Source: an uncultured Mailhella sp. (GTDB taxonomy: Bacteria > Desulfobacterota > Desulfovibrionia > Desulfovibrionales > Desulfovibrionaceae). Taken from it: a stretch of 14,037 bases of DNA. Both the position numbers and the translations under genes were made by a program. The stretch spans positions 1 to 14,037 of the forward strand of contig NZ_CAJJIC010000055.1 of assembly GCF_905187505.1 (NCBI RefSeq), written 5' to 3'. Numbering within the stretch: position 1 is the first letter of the stretch; every line of letters begins with the position of its first letter. Positions 1 to 6,803 of this stretch are shown here, in pieces. The notes under the pieces were generated by a model that was not told where the DNA came from, did not search any database, and was given only the letters and a program-made list of their open reading frames with translations.

Positions 1-441
1 GTAGGGTTCCCCGGCCATGGCAAGGGCCACGGAAAGACCGCCGGCGCCCATGGCGAGACAGCCCATGCCGCCGGCGTTGGGGGTATGGCTGTCGGATCCG
101 AGAAGCACGCGGCCGGGCCGGGCGAAGTTTTCCAGATGAAGCTGATGACAGATGCCGGTGCCGGGAGCGGAGTACACCGCGCCGAAGCGCTGCGCCGCCG
201 TGCGCAGGAAGCGATGGTCGTCGGGATTGCGGAACCCCATCTGCAGCGTATTGTGATCCACATAGCTTACCGAAAGCTCGGTACGAACGGAAGAGAGGCC
301 CAGGGCTTCAAACTGAAGCCAGGCCATGGTGCCCGTGGCGTCCTGCGTAAGCGTCTGATCCACACGAAGCCCGATTTCCTTTCCGGGGATCATCTCCCCT
401 TCCACCAGGTGGGCACTGATAATCTTGTGAGCAATGTTCAT
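1..441 (-). CDS. acn: Aconitate hydratase (aconitase family), N-terminal part, cut by the window edge
   Basis: The 147 visible residues are the start of an aconitase/isopropylmalate isomerase-family dehydratase, a cytoplasmic [4Fe-4S] enzyme that interconverts citrate and isocitrate. Visible motifs are DQTLTQDATGTMA (residues 28-40), YVDHNTL (60-66), FRNPDDHRFL (70-79), GTGICHQ (94-100) and LGSDSHTPNAGGMG (114-127); the last is the family DSHT active-site loop. The cluster cysteines should lie in the missing C-terminal part; bacterial and archaeal relatives of this type are usually about 640 residues. I chose the ATG at 439-441 because AAAGG lies 7 bases upstream. An in-frame ATG at 454-456 has no clear ribosome site, and an open frame back to 571-573 would start on the promoter. 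The gene is divergent from lpxI. A homoaconitase or isopropylmalate isomerase large subunit is possible but fits the motifs less well. Confidence 0.88.
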   Translation of the reverse strand, partial: MNIAHKIISAHLVEGEMIPGKEIGLRVDQTLTQDATGTMAWLQFEALGLSSVRTELSVSYVDHNTLQMGFRNPDDHRFLRTAAQRFGAVYSAPGTGICHQLHLENFARPGRVLLGSDSHTPNAGGMGCLAMGAGGLSVALAMAGEPY

Positions 442-525
442 GGCAAAACCTTTCATGGCCGACAGGGCCGGCCCGTCATGCGCGGCCTTTTGACGATCGG
501 CCGCAACAAATCCGCAGACTTCGCC

Positions 526-540
526 CCCGAAAAACTCGGG
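526..540 (-). other. Small hairpin in the aconitase leader
   Basis: CCCGA/TCGGG pair perfectly (5 bp) around a 5-base loop in the roughly 125-base leader expected between the promoter at 573-601 and the aconitase start. There is no following T run in the direction of transcription, so it is not a terminator as it stands. Its role is unknown; a short stem like this can occur by chance. Confidence 0.3.
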
Positions 541-572
541 AACCGGTCCCGGACACACGTTGGAAGGCTCCA

Positions 573-601
573 TTTATACAAGGATAATGCACGAAGGGCA
601 A
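573..601 (-). promoter_or_regulatory. Candidate sigma70 promoter for the aconitase gene
   Basis: On the minus strand TTGCCC (596-601) and TATAAA (573-578) are separated by exactly 17 bases. They match the consensus hexamers at 4/6 and 5/6. The expected start point is near 566, which gives a leader of about 125 bases before the ATG at 441. The -10 box abuts the upstream in-frame ATG at 571-573, which argues against that ATG being used. Confidence 0.5.
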
Positions 602-628
602 GAGTCGATGTAGAAGAGCTCCGCGCCA

Positions 629-647
629 GGAAGGGATTCTCCCTTCC
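629..647. promoter_or_regulatory. Perfect 8-bp inverted repeat between divergent promoters (candidate operator)
   Basis: GGAAGGGA (629-636) and TCCCTTCC (640-647) are exact inverted repeats around TTC. The repeat sits about 30 bases upstream of both candidate -35 boxes (aconitase 596-601, lpxI 681-686). There is no T run on either side, so a terminator is unlikely. A regulator-binding site shared by the two genes is the obvious guess; I do not recognise a known operator in it. Confidence 0.35.
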
Positions 648-680
648 GCCGCGCGTCCGGAAAAGCGGAACGCGTCATGG

Positions 681-709
681 TTGCAGAGCCGAGGGGATGG
701 GCGTATACT
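681..709 (+). promoter_or_regulatory. Candidate sigma70 promoter for lpxI
   Basis: TTGCAG (681-686) and TATACT (704-709) are 17 bases apart, matching consensus at 3/6 and 5/6. Transcription would start near 716, about 25 bases before the lpxI ATG. It faces away from the aconitase promoter. Confidence 0.5.
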
Positions 710-740
710 GCCTCCGATTTTTTTCACATCCGGAGTTCCC

Positions 741-1556
741 ATGGCAGAGAATATCGGCATCATCGCAGGCGGCGGACAGTTTCCCCGCCTTGTGGCACAG
801 CAGGCCCGAGCCGCAGGTCTCGGCGTGATCATCTGCGGCTTTCAGGGGCATACCGACCCCGCCACCGCCGCATGCGCCGACGTGTTCGAACTGCTCCACC
901 TGGGGCAGCTCGGCCGCATGGTCAGCTTCTTCAAGGAGCACGGAGTTTCGCGCGTCTGCATGGCCGGTTCCATCAGCAAGCCCAAGGCTCTGGAATTCCG
1001 TCCCGACTGGCGGGCCGCCAAGCTCCTCTTCTCGCTGAAGAAAAAAGGCGACGACGCGCTTTTGCGCGCCATCATGGCCGACATAGAAAAGGACGGCATA
1101 CGAATCGTCGCCTCCGCCGATCTCGCACCGGGCCTGCGGGCCCCCGGCGGAACGCTCACCCGCCGCGCCCCCACCGAGGAGGAATGGAAGGACATCCGCT
1201 ACGGCTGGCCCATCGCCCGCAGCATGGGCGCGTTCGACATCGGTCAGTGCCTCATCGTGCGCGAAGGCATGGTCATGGCCGTGGAATGTCTTGAAGGCAC
1301 GGACGCCACCATACGCCGCGGGGCCGAGCTCGGCGGCGAAGGATGCGTCGCCATCAAGATGGTGAAGCCCGGACAGGACGAACGCGTCGATCTGCCTTCC
1401 GTGGGGCTTGCCACCATACGCAATCTGGTGGAGCACCATTATGCGGCCCTGGCCATTCAGGCAGACAAGACCCTGTTCTTCGACCGCGAGGAAGCCCTGC
1501 GGCTTGCCGATGAAAACGGCCTCGCCGTGGTGGCTCTGCCGGACGATTTCGCCTGA
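741..1556 (+). CDS. lpxI: UDP-2,3-diacylglucosamine pyrophosphatase LpxI
   Basis: LpxI (DUF1009 family) hydrolyses UDP-2,3-diacylglucosamine to lipid X and UMP. This is the fourth step of lipid A synthesis and is done by LpxH in enterobacteria. The protein has 271 residues, the usual family length. It opens with GIIAGGGQFP (residues 6-15) of the N-terminal domain. The C-terminal domain carries EGTDATIRRG (185-194), then KMVKPGQDERVDLPSVG (206-222); the Asp in RVDLP (217) is probably the essential acidic residue of the family. The ATG at 741 is supported by CGGAG at 731-735 with a 5-base spacer; the longer frame from 681 would begin inside the promoter. An antiporter gene follows after 32 bases, probably on the same transcript. 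The gene is not next to lpxA or fabZ here, where many relatives sit. Confidence 0.93.
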   Translation: MAENIGIIAGGGQFPRLVAQQARAAGLGVIICGFQGHTDPATAACADVFELLHLGQLGRMVSFFKEHGVSRVCMAGSISKPKALEFRPDWRAAKLLFSLKKKGDDALLRAIMADIEKDGIRIVASADLAPGLRAPGGTLTRRAPTEEEWKDIRYGWPIARSMGAFDIGQCLIVREGMVMAVECLEGTDATIRRGAELGGEGCVAIKMVKPGQDERVDLPSVGLATIRNLVEHHYAALAIQADKTLFFDREEALRLADENGLAVVALPDDFA

Positions 1557-1588
1557 TTTTCCCGCCGCCTCCCTTTCCGGACGTCATC

Positions 1589-2971
1589 ATGCCATTCTCA
1601 TTCTCTTCCGCCGGCCGCGTCTCGCGCGGCCAGATCGTCACGCTCGGCCTCTTTGTCGCCGGTCTTGTCCTCTGCCTTGCCGCAGGCCTTTCCCTGCTCT
1701 GGGCCCTCGGATTCGGCGTGGTCTGCTTCAGCCTTCACGCCCGCAGCACGGGCATAGCCTTCCCCGAGATCGTCCGGCTGCTTCTGCGAGGCGTCAGGCG
1801 CATAGCCAACATCCTCACCATATTCACGCTTATAGGCATGCTCACGGGCGCCTGGCGCATAAGCGGCACCATTCCCATGCTCATCGACTGGGCGCTCTCC
1901 CTCATCAACCCCACGTTTTTCGTGCTCTGGAGCTTTCTGCTCTGCGCGGCGCTGAGCTCCCTCATCGGCACGGCCTTCGGCACCGTGAGCACGCTCGGCG
2001 TCGTGTGCATGCTCATGGCGCACACGGCAGGCTTCAACGAAGTGCTCGTGGGCGGGGCCATTCTGAGCGGCGTGTACGTGGGGGACCGCTGCTCCCCCAT
2101 GTCCTCCAGCGCGGCGCTCGTATGCGCCCTCACCCACACCGACATTTACGGCAACTTCAAAAGAATGCTCAGAAGCGGCGCCGCGCCCTTTCTGCTCACC
2201 TGCGCGGGATATGCCCTGCTTTCCCTTCTCGGGCCTGAGCACGTCATGCCCGAAGGTGCCACCGACGCCCTGCGCGCAAACTTCACCTTCAACGCGTGGG
2301 TGCTGCTTCCGGCCGTCGTCGTTCTCGTTTTCGGGCTCCTGCGCATAGACGTGAAAATCGCCATGGCCGCCAGCATCGTACTGGCCTGCGGTGCTTCTCT
2401 CGTCTTTCAGCACTGCTCTCTCTCCGCTCTTGCCTCCACCATGCTGCTCGGCTACCGCCCGCCCGTCGACGACATCGCCATGCTCAGGGGCGGCGGCATC
2501 ATCTCCATGGTCAACGTGGTCGCCATTGTGGCCATATCCTCATCCTATTCCGCGCTTTTTGAAAGATCAGGACTCCTGAACAGCTTTGAAAACATGGTGG
2601 AGCGCACGGCAGCGCGCATCGGCGCCTTCCGGACCACGGCCCTCGTGGGACTTCTCACCACAGGACTTTCCTGCAACCAGACCCTCTCCATCATTCTCAC
2701 GCGTCAGCTCTGCGCCCATGCCCAGCACAACCGCCGGGAAATGGCCATGTATCTGGAAAACAGCGTGGTTCTGCTCTCCGCCGTTCTGCCCTGGAGCATC
2801 GCCTTTTCCATGTGCAGCCTCACCCTGCAGCAGGACCCGGCCATCATCGTCTTCGCCCTGTATCTGTGGATGGTTCCCCTGTACTGGAGCCTCAGATCGC
2901 GGAACGTTCATCAGTCCTGCCTGAGACCGCCCTCCGAAATTTTCCTTGCCAAAAAAAGTCGCCGGGTTTAA
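1589..2971 (+). CDS. NhaC-family Na+/H+ antiporter-like membrane protein
   Basis: This 460-residue protein is hydrophobic, with about ten to twelve likely membrane helices. It carries two NhaC-family hallmarks: GTAFGTVSTLGV (127-138) and GAILSGVYVGDRCSPMSSS (156-174), corresponding to the GTSxGTxxTxG and GAxxSGxxxGDxxSPxSDT segments of NhaC/MleN antiporters. A late LSCNQTLSIIL segment also fits. The family exchanges Na+ (sometimes with malate/lactate) for H+ across the inner membrane; the substrate here cannot be read from the sequence. In the second motif the usual SDT(T/N) is SSSA, so the Asp common in cation-binding members is missing. The ATG at 1589 has only a weak GGA ribosome site 7 bases upstream. 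The gene follows lpxI closely and overlaps the candidate thi promoter at its stop codon. Confidence 0.8.
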   Translation: MPFSFSSAGRVSRGQIVTLGLFVAGLVLCLAAGLSLLWALGFGVVCFSLHARSTGIAFPEIVRLLLRGVRRIANILTIFTLIGMLTGAWRISGTIPMLIDWALSLINPTFFVLWSFLLCAALSSLIGTAFGTVSTLGVVCMLMAHTAGFNEVLVGGAILSGVYVGDRCSPMSSSAALVCALTHTDIYGNFKRMLRSGAAPFLLTCAGYALLSLLGPEHVMPEGATDALRANFTFNAWVLLPAVVVLVFGLLRIDVKIAMAASIVLACGASLVFQHCSLSALASTMLLGYRPPVDDIAMLRGGGIISMVNVVAIVAISSSYSALFERSGLLNSFENMVERTAARIGAFRTTALVGLLTTGLSCNQTLSIILTRQLCAHAQHNRREMAMYLENSVVLLSAVLPWSIAFSMCSLTLQQDPAIIVFALYLWMVPLYWSLRSRNVHQSCLRPPSEIFLAKKSRRV

Positions 2972-2974
2972 AAA
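2946..2974 (+). promoter_or_regulatory. Candidate promoter of the thi operon, overlapping the antiporter stop codon
   Basis: TTGCCA (2946-2951) lies 17 bases before TAAAAA (2969-2974), with an alternative TTTAAA at 2967-2972. Transcription would start near 2981, just before helix P1 of the TPP aptamer. The -10 region includes the antiporter TAA at 2969-2971. No terminator separates the two operons, so read-through from upstream is also possible. Confidence 0.4.
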
Positions 2975-2985
2975 CAACCCGTTCA

Positions 2986-3074
2986 CCAGCTAGGGGAGCC
3001 TTACGGCTGAGAAAGAGGATAATGCCTCTGACCCTTGGAACCTGATGCAGTCAGCACTGCCGAAGGGAAGCTCG
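2986..3074 (+). promoter_or_regulatory. TPP riboswitch (THI element)
   Basis: The aptamer has the conserved parts in order. GGGGAGCC is at 2993-3000 and CTGAGA at 3007-3012. A variable P3 hairpin follows (AGAGG 3014-3018 with CCTCT 3025-3029), then ACCC (3031-3034), GAACCTGAT (3038-3046), a short P5 hairpin (GCAGT/ACTGC, 3047-3060) and GAAGGGAA (3062-3069). AGCT at 2988-2991 and 3069-3072 can close P1. It binds thiamin pyrophosphate in the nascent mRNA and sits directly upstream of thiS. An intrinsic terminator follows at 3095-3125, so control is most likely by premature termination when TPP is plentiful. Confidence 0.96.
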
Positions 3075-3094
3075 GTTTCCTTGCAGGAAGCCTC

Positions 3095-3125
3095 ACGTCC
3101 ACCCCCTTTGGTGGACGTTTTTTTT
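3095..3125 (+). terminator. Riboswitch-controlled intrinsic terminator ahead of thiS
   Basis: ACGTCCACC (3095-3103) pairs perfectly with GGTGGACGT (3110-3118), a 9-bp stem with a 6-base loop, followed by eight Ts (3118-3125). It lies between the TPP aptamer and the thiS ribosome site. A further hairpin, GGTTTCC (3074-3080) with GGAAGCC (3086-3092), links aptamer and terminator and may take part in the switch. Confidence 0.92.
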
Positions 3126-3143
3126 CATCACAGCGAGGTTTCC

Positions 3144-3344
3144 ATGCGCATCACTGTCAACGGCGAACCTGAAGAAATCACCGAAGGCCTCACCCTGCTC
3201 GACCTCATCATCGGACGCGGTATCGACCCCGGCGTCGTCGTCGCCGAACTCAATCGCGACATCGTTGCCAGAGACAACTTCGCTGCCGTGCGTCTCAACC
3301 CGGGCGACAGCCTGGAGCTCCTGCACTTTGTGGGAGGAGGTTAA
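3144..3344 (+). CDS. thiS: Sulfur carrier protein ThiS
   Basis: ThiS is a 66-residue ubiquitin-like protein. Its C-terminal glycine is adenylated by ThiF and converted to a thiocarboxylate, which donates sulfur to ThiG for the thiazole ring. The sequence begins MRITVNGEP, has the beta-grasp pattern and ends FVGGG, giving the required Gly-Gly tail. The ATG at 3144 is supported by GCGAGG (3133-3138) with a 5-base spacer. The longer frame that opens at 3045 runs through the riboswitch and terminator and is not plausible. It is the first gene after the TPP riboswitch, and thiG starts one base after its stop. Confidence 0.93.
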   Translation: MRITVNGEPEEITEGLTLLDLIIGRGIDPGVVVAELNRDIVARDNFAAVRLNPGDSLELLHFVGGG

Positions 3345-3345
3345 T

Positions 3346-4116
3346 ATGCAGCAGTCCGACAAGCTTGTCATCGGCGGCGTTGAACTTGACAGCCGTCTCT
3401 TCATCGGCACCGGAAAATACCGTGACGACGCCCTCATCCCGGCCGTATGCGAAGCCAGCGCCGCCGAGGTCATCACCGTGGCCATGCGCCGCGTGGACAA
3501 AAGCGGCGCCGGAGTCATGGGGCACATCCCCTCCTCCATGCGGCTGCTTCCCAACACGTCCGGCGCGCGCAACGCCGAAGAGGCCGTGCGACTCGCCCGT
3601 CTCGCCCGTGCCGCAGGCTGCGGCAACTGGATAAAGATCGAGGTCATATCCGACACCCGTCACCTTCTGCCCGACGGCTACGAAACCGCAAAGGCCACCG
3701 AAGTTCTGGCGAAGGAAGGCTTTACCGTCCTGCCCTACATCAATCCCGACCTCTATGTGGCCCGCGCCTGCGTTGACGCCGGAGCCGCGGCCGTCATGCC
3801 CCTCGGTGCTCCCATCGGCACCAACAGGGGCCTGCGCACCAGGGAGATGATAGGCATTCTCATTGAAGAAATAGAACTGCCCATCGTAGTGGACGCCGGC
3901 ATAGGCCGTCCTTCCCAGGCCTGCGAAGCCATGGAAATGGGCGCAGCCGCCTGCCTCGTCAACACCGGCATCGCCTCTTCCGACGATCCCGTCGCCATGG
4001 CCTCGGCCTTCCGCCGCGCCGTGGAAGCCGGTCGCGCCGCCTACCTTGCCGGAGCCGGCGCCGTGCACAGCGGCGGAGCCGTGGCCTCTTCTCCCCTCAC
4101 GGGCTTTTTGCGCTGA
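3346..4116 (+). CDS. thiG: Thiazole synthase ThiG
   Basis: ThiG condenses 1-deoxy-D-xylulose 5-phosphate, dehydroglycine from ThiH and sulfur from ThiS-thiocarboxylate into the thiazole phosphate of thiamin. It is a TIM-barrel enzyme of 256 residues, normal for the family. Visible family segments include FIGTGKY (19-25), the Schiff-base lysine in WIKIEV (Lys97), LPYINPD, VMPLGAPIGTNRG and VVDAGIGRPSQA near residues 180-190, and the phosphate-binding AVHSGGAVASSPL near the end. The ATG at 3346 follows the thiS stop by one base, with its ribosome site (GGAGGAGG) formed by the thiS Gly-Gly codons. The two genes are therefore probably translationally coupled. The match is unambiguous. Confidence 0.97.
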   Translation: MQQSDKLVIGGVELDSRLFIGTGKYRDDALIPAVCEASAAEVITVAMRRVDKSGAGVMGHIPSSMRLLPNTSGARNAEEAVRLARLARAAGCGNWIKIEVISDTRHLLPDGYETAKATEVLAKEGFTVLPYINPDLYVARACVDAGAAAVMPLGAPIGTNRGLRTREMIGILIEEIELPIVVDAGIGRPSQACEAMEMGAAACLVNTGIASSDDPVAMASAFRRAVEAGRAAYLAGAGAVHSGGAVASSPLTGFLR

Positions 4117-4383
4117 CAAGACGCAGCGCCGGCCCCCGTCGTCCCGCCGCTCCTCTGCGCGCCGGTCTGACGAACACTGAACTCTGCGATCAGGGGATCT
4201 TCCCGCCGTCTTCTCGCTTCTGAGGGTCCGGGCGGACGAAAGAACGCCTCATGTCGGCCGACTCTTCCGTCACGCCCGGGCGACGGCGAGACCTCCGTCC
4301 CCTTTCGCTGCGATCCGCCCGCGCGGATCAGGAAAGGGAGCGGGCTTCCGACAAACGCTCCCGCAACGCAACATAAAGGCACA
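4117..4383 (+). other. Non-coding, strongly structured spacer between thiG and thiH
   Basis: This 267-base gap interrupts an otherwise tight operon. I find no convincing gene in it. Structure is dense in the last part. CCCTTTC (4300-4306) pairs with GAAAGGG (4332-4338), enclosing a perfect 7-bp hairpin GATCCGC/GCGGATC (4312-4318, 4323-4329). GGGAGCG (4336-4342) can instead pair with CGCTCCC (4356-4362). The two structures share 4336-4338, so they compete. CCGTC/GACGG (4268-4272, 4283-4287) also pairs around a GCCCGGGC core. There is no T run, so no intrinsic terminator is evident. It may control thiH translation or act as an mRNA processing or stability element. Confidence 0.5.
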
Positions 4384-5541
4384 ATGCTTATGGATACTCC
4401 CGTTCTGGCTGATACCTTCGCGCCGGGCGAGGCGCACTTCGACGAATGTCTGGCCGAGTGGCCCAGAGAACGCCGCGCGGAACTGGCCGCAAAGGCCACG
4501 GAACACGACGTGCTTGCCGCACTCCAAAAGGATGCGCTTCGTCCCGAAGACTTCATGGCGCTGCTCTCCCCGGCGGCGGAACCCTACCTCGAACAGATGG
4601 CCCGCCGTTCCCGGGAAATCACGCTGCGTTTCTTCGGCCGTGCCGTCAACATCTTCTCGCCCCTCTACGTCTCCGACATCTGCACGAACCACTGCCGCTA
4701 CTGCGGCTTCAATGCCGACAACCATCAAAAACGCCGTCACCTCTCGGTGGACGAAGCGGAGGCCGAAGCCTTCGCTCTGGCCGACGCAGGCATAAGCCAC
4801 ATTCTTCTGCTCACCGGCGACGCCCGTCACATCGCCTCTCCCGAGTACATTGCGGACGTGGCGAAGCGCATCAAGCCGCGCTTCGCCTCCGTGGGCGTGG
4901 AGGTATATTCCCTCACGCTGGATGAATACCGCCTGCTCATACGAAACGGCGTGGACAGCATGACCATGTTCCAGGAAACCTACAATCCCGAGCTGTACGC
5001 ATGGCTGCATCCGGCAGGTCCCAAGCACGACTTTCTGTGGCGGCTCAACACGCCCGCCCGTGCGGCGAAGGCCGGCATGCACAGCGTGGGCATAGGCGCG
5101 CTCATGGGACTTGACGAGTTCATTCACGACGCCTTCTGCACTGGCCTGCACGCCTGGTGGCTGCAAAAGCACTTCCCCGGAACGGACATCGGACTTTCCG
5201 TGCCGAGAATGTGCCCGCACGAAGGCAGCTTCGAGGTGAAGCACGGCGTGGACGACAGAAAGTTCGTCCAGTACATCACCGCGCTGCGCTGCTTTCTGCC
5301 GCGCTGCGGCATCACCGTGTCAAGCCGCGAAAGCGCCGACATGCGCAACCACATCGTTCCCATCGGCGTCACCCGCGTGTCCGCGGGCGTGTCCACGGCC
5401 GTGGGCGGACGCGTCGTGGAGGCGGAAAACTCCGGTCAGTTCGACATTTCCGACCACCGCCCCGTGCAGGAAATGACCCGAGACCTTGCCGCTCTGGGCT
5501 ATCAGGCCGTGGCCAAGGACTGGGAAGCCTGCGACTTCTAG
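4384..5541 (+). CDS. thiH: 2-iminoacetate synthase ThiH (radical SAM tyrosine lyase)
   Basis: ThiH uses S-adenosylmethionine and a [4Fe-4S] cluster to split tyrosine into dehydroglycine (2-iminoacetate) and p-cresol, supplying the C2-N3 unit of thiazole. It is the oxygen-sensitive alternative to glycine oxidase ThiO, so it points to anaerobic life. The 385-residue protein carries the radical SAM motif CTNHCRYC (Cys100, Cys104, Cys107) followed by GFN. Family segments such as QETYNPE, LHPAGPKHDF and a late VSSRES also fit. AAAGG at 4375-4379 serves the ATG at 4384 (4-base spacer); the ATG at 4390 (10-base spacer) is an equal alternative and changes only two residues. thiF begins two bases after the stop. 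Confidence 0.96.
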   Translation: MLMDTPVLADTFAPGEAHFDECLAEWPRERRAELAAKATEHDVLAALQKDALRPEDFMALLSPAAEPYLEQMARRSREITLRFFGRAVNIFSPLYVSDICTNHCRYCGFNADNHQKRRHLSVDEAEAEAFALADAGISHILLLTGDARHIASPEYIADVAKRIKPRFASVGVEVYSLTLDEYRLLIRNGVDSMTMFQETYNPELYAWLHPAGPKHDFLWRLNTPARAAKAGMHSVGIGALMGLDEFIHDAFCTGLHAWWLQKHFPGTDIGLSVPRMCPHEGSFEVKHGVDDRKFVQYITALRCFLPRCGITVSSRESADMRNHIVPIGVTRVSAGVSTAVGGRVVEAENSGQFDISDHRPVQEMTRDLAALGYQAVAKDWEACDF

Positions 5542-5543
5542 CC

Positions 5544-6152
5544 ATGCTTGAAGGTGCTCTTTCCTGCTTTACGGCAGCGCAGAGAATCAGGCTCGAGTCC
5601 GCCCGCGTGGGCATTGCCGGAGCGGGCGGACTCGGCTCCAACGCGGCCGTGATGCTCGCCCGCTCCGGCGTGGGCCATCTCATCGTCATCGACGGCGACA
5701 TCGTGGAACCTTCCAATCTCAACCGGCAGCACTACTTCCCCGCCCACGTGGGACGCGCCAAGACCGAGGCCCTCAAGGAGCAGCTTCTCTGTCTGAATCC
5801 CGATCTGGACGTGGATGCCCGCAGGCTCTGGCTGGACAGGAACAACATTCCCCCGCTGCTCGATGCGGCGGACCTCTGGATCGAGGCTCTGGACCGTGCC
5901 GAAACAAAGGCGCTTTTCGTCTCGGCCGCCGCTGCCGCAAAAAAAACCGTCATCTGCGGCTCGGGCATGGGCGGCTTCGGCGGATGCGCCATGACGCGCC
6001 GCAGCCTCGGCCGCATCATCGTGGTGGGCGACATGAAGACCGACGTCGCCGACAGGCCTCCTCTCGCTCCCCGCGTCATGCAGTGTGCCGCCATGCAGGC
6101 CGATGCGGCTCTGGAATGGCTGCTCAACGGAACCATTGAAGCTTTACTTTAA
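5544..6152 (+). CDS. thiF: ThiS adenylyltransferase ThiF, short form
   Basis: ThiF is an E1-like enzyme that adenylates the C-terminal glycine of ThiS. The 202-residue protein has the nucleotide-binding GIAGAGGLGSN (residues 23-33), DGDIVEPSNLNRQHYF (50-65) with the Asn/Arg residues that contact ATP, and an Asp-Arg pair at 117-118 in the position of the family's catalytic aspartate. It matches the short ThiF type seen in clostridia and Desulfovibrio rather than the approximately 250-residue E. coli form, and has no CxxC zinc-site pairs. The ATG at 5544 is two bases past the thiH stop with no strong ribosome site, suggesting coupling. The same frame is open back to 5157 inside thiH, which is overlap by chance. 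MoeB or HesA is unlikely given the neighbours. Confidence 0.92.
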   Translation: MLEGALSCFTAAQRIRLESARVGIAGAGGLGSNAAVMLARSGVGHLIVIDGDIVEPSNLNRQHYFPAHVGRAKTEALKEQLLCLNPDLDVDARRLWLDRNNIPPLLDAADLWIEALDRAETKALFVSAAAAAKKTVICGSGMGGFGGCAMTRRSLGRIIVVGDMKTDVADRPPLAPRVMQCAAMQADAALEWLLNGTIEALL

Positions 6153-6161
6153 GGATTTGCC

Positions 6162-6803
6162 ATGGCCCGCATACTTCCCGGACAAACCGACATCTACGCC
6201 CTTACCGATTCCCGTCTCGCCCTCGGGCGCAGCGTGGAGGAACAGGCCCGAGCTCTGCTTGATGCCGGGGTGAAGATACTGCAGTACCGCGAAAAGCACG
6301 CCCATGCAGGCGTGATGCTTGAAGAATGCCGGACGCTCCGCCGCCTCACCGCTCAAGCCGGAGCGTGCTTCATCATCGACGACCACGTGGACATCGCCAT
6401 GCTGGTGGACGCGGACGGCGTTCATGTGGGACAGGACGACCTGCCCGTGCCCGAGGTGCGGCGTCTTCTCGGACCGGACAAGATCATAGGTCTGTCCACG
6501 CACAGCCCCGAACAGGCGAAGGCCGCCGTGGCCGCCGGAGCCGACTACATAGGCGTCGGCCCCATTTTTGCCACGCAGACCAAGGAAGACGTGTGCGCGC
6601 CTGTGGGACTTTCCTATCTTGAATGGGTGGTCGCCAACATCCGCCTTCCCTTTGTGGCCATAGGAGGCATCAAGGAGCACAACATCGCAGAGGTGACAAG
6701 ACGCGGCGCAACGTGCTGCGCTCTGGTTTCCGAGCTTGTAGGGGCACCGGACATTGCGGACAAAGTCCGCGCCGTGCGCGCGGCCATGCGCGAAGGAAAC
6801 TGA
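6162..6803 (+). CDS. thiE: Thiamine-phosphate synthase ThiE
   Basis: ThiE joins hydroxymethylpyrimidine diphosphate to thiazole phosphate, releasing pyrophosphate and giving thiamin monophosphate. It is a cytoplasmic TIM-barrel enzyme of 213 residues, typical length. Recognisable segments are LQYREK (40-45), FIIDDHVDIA (70-79), GVHVGQDDLP (86-95), GLSTHS (110-115), GVGPIFATQTK (131-141) and AIGGI (166-170). The ATG at 6162 has AAGGA at 6151-6155 with a 6-base spacer, overlapping the thiF stop. It is the last gene of the thi operon. ThiC and ThiD, which make its other substrate, are not in the window. TenI, a ThiE-like aromatase, is less likely because the synthase motifs are intact. Confidence 0.95.
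   Translation: MARILPGQTDIYALTDSRLALGRSVEEQARALLDAGVKILQYREKHAHAGVMLEECRTLRRLTAQAGACFIIDDHVDIAMLVDADGVHVGQDDLPVPEVRRLLGPDKIIGLSTHSPEQAKAAVAAGADYIGVGPIFATQTKEDVCAPVGLSYLEWVVANIRLPFVAIGGIKEHNIAEVTRRGATCCALVSELVGAPDIADKVRAVRAAMREGN

Noticed and set aside
442..573. In-frame extension of the aconitase gene to an ATG at 571-573
   Set aside because: The extra residues do not look like the family start, the ATG abuts the candidate -10 box and has no ribosome site, and AAAGG supports the ATG at 441.
85..828. A 247-codon plus-strand frame over the aconitase and intergenic region
   Set aside because: It is antisense to the conserved aconitase motifs and runs across both promoters.
3045..3143. Upstream extension of thiS through the leader
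   Set aside because: It would translate the TPP aptamer and terminator; a clear ribosome site exists at 3133-3138.
4251..4376. A 41-codon frame in the thiG-thiH spacer ending on the thiH ribosome site
   Set aside because: It has no good ribosome site and an Arg/Ser/Ala composition typical of random GC-rich sequence.
4270..5244. A 324-codon minus-strand frame across thiH
   Set aside because: It is antisense to thiH, His/Val/Gly-rich and without recognisable domains.
5157..5543. Longer start for thiF inside thiH
   Set aside because: The extra residues are Arg/His/Gly-rich, out of frame with thiH and unrelated to ThiF; the ATG at 5544 gives a normal short ThiF.
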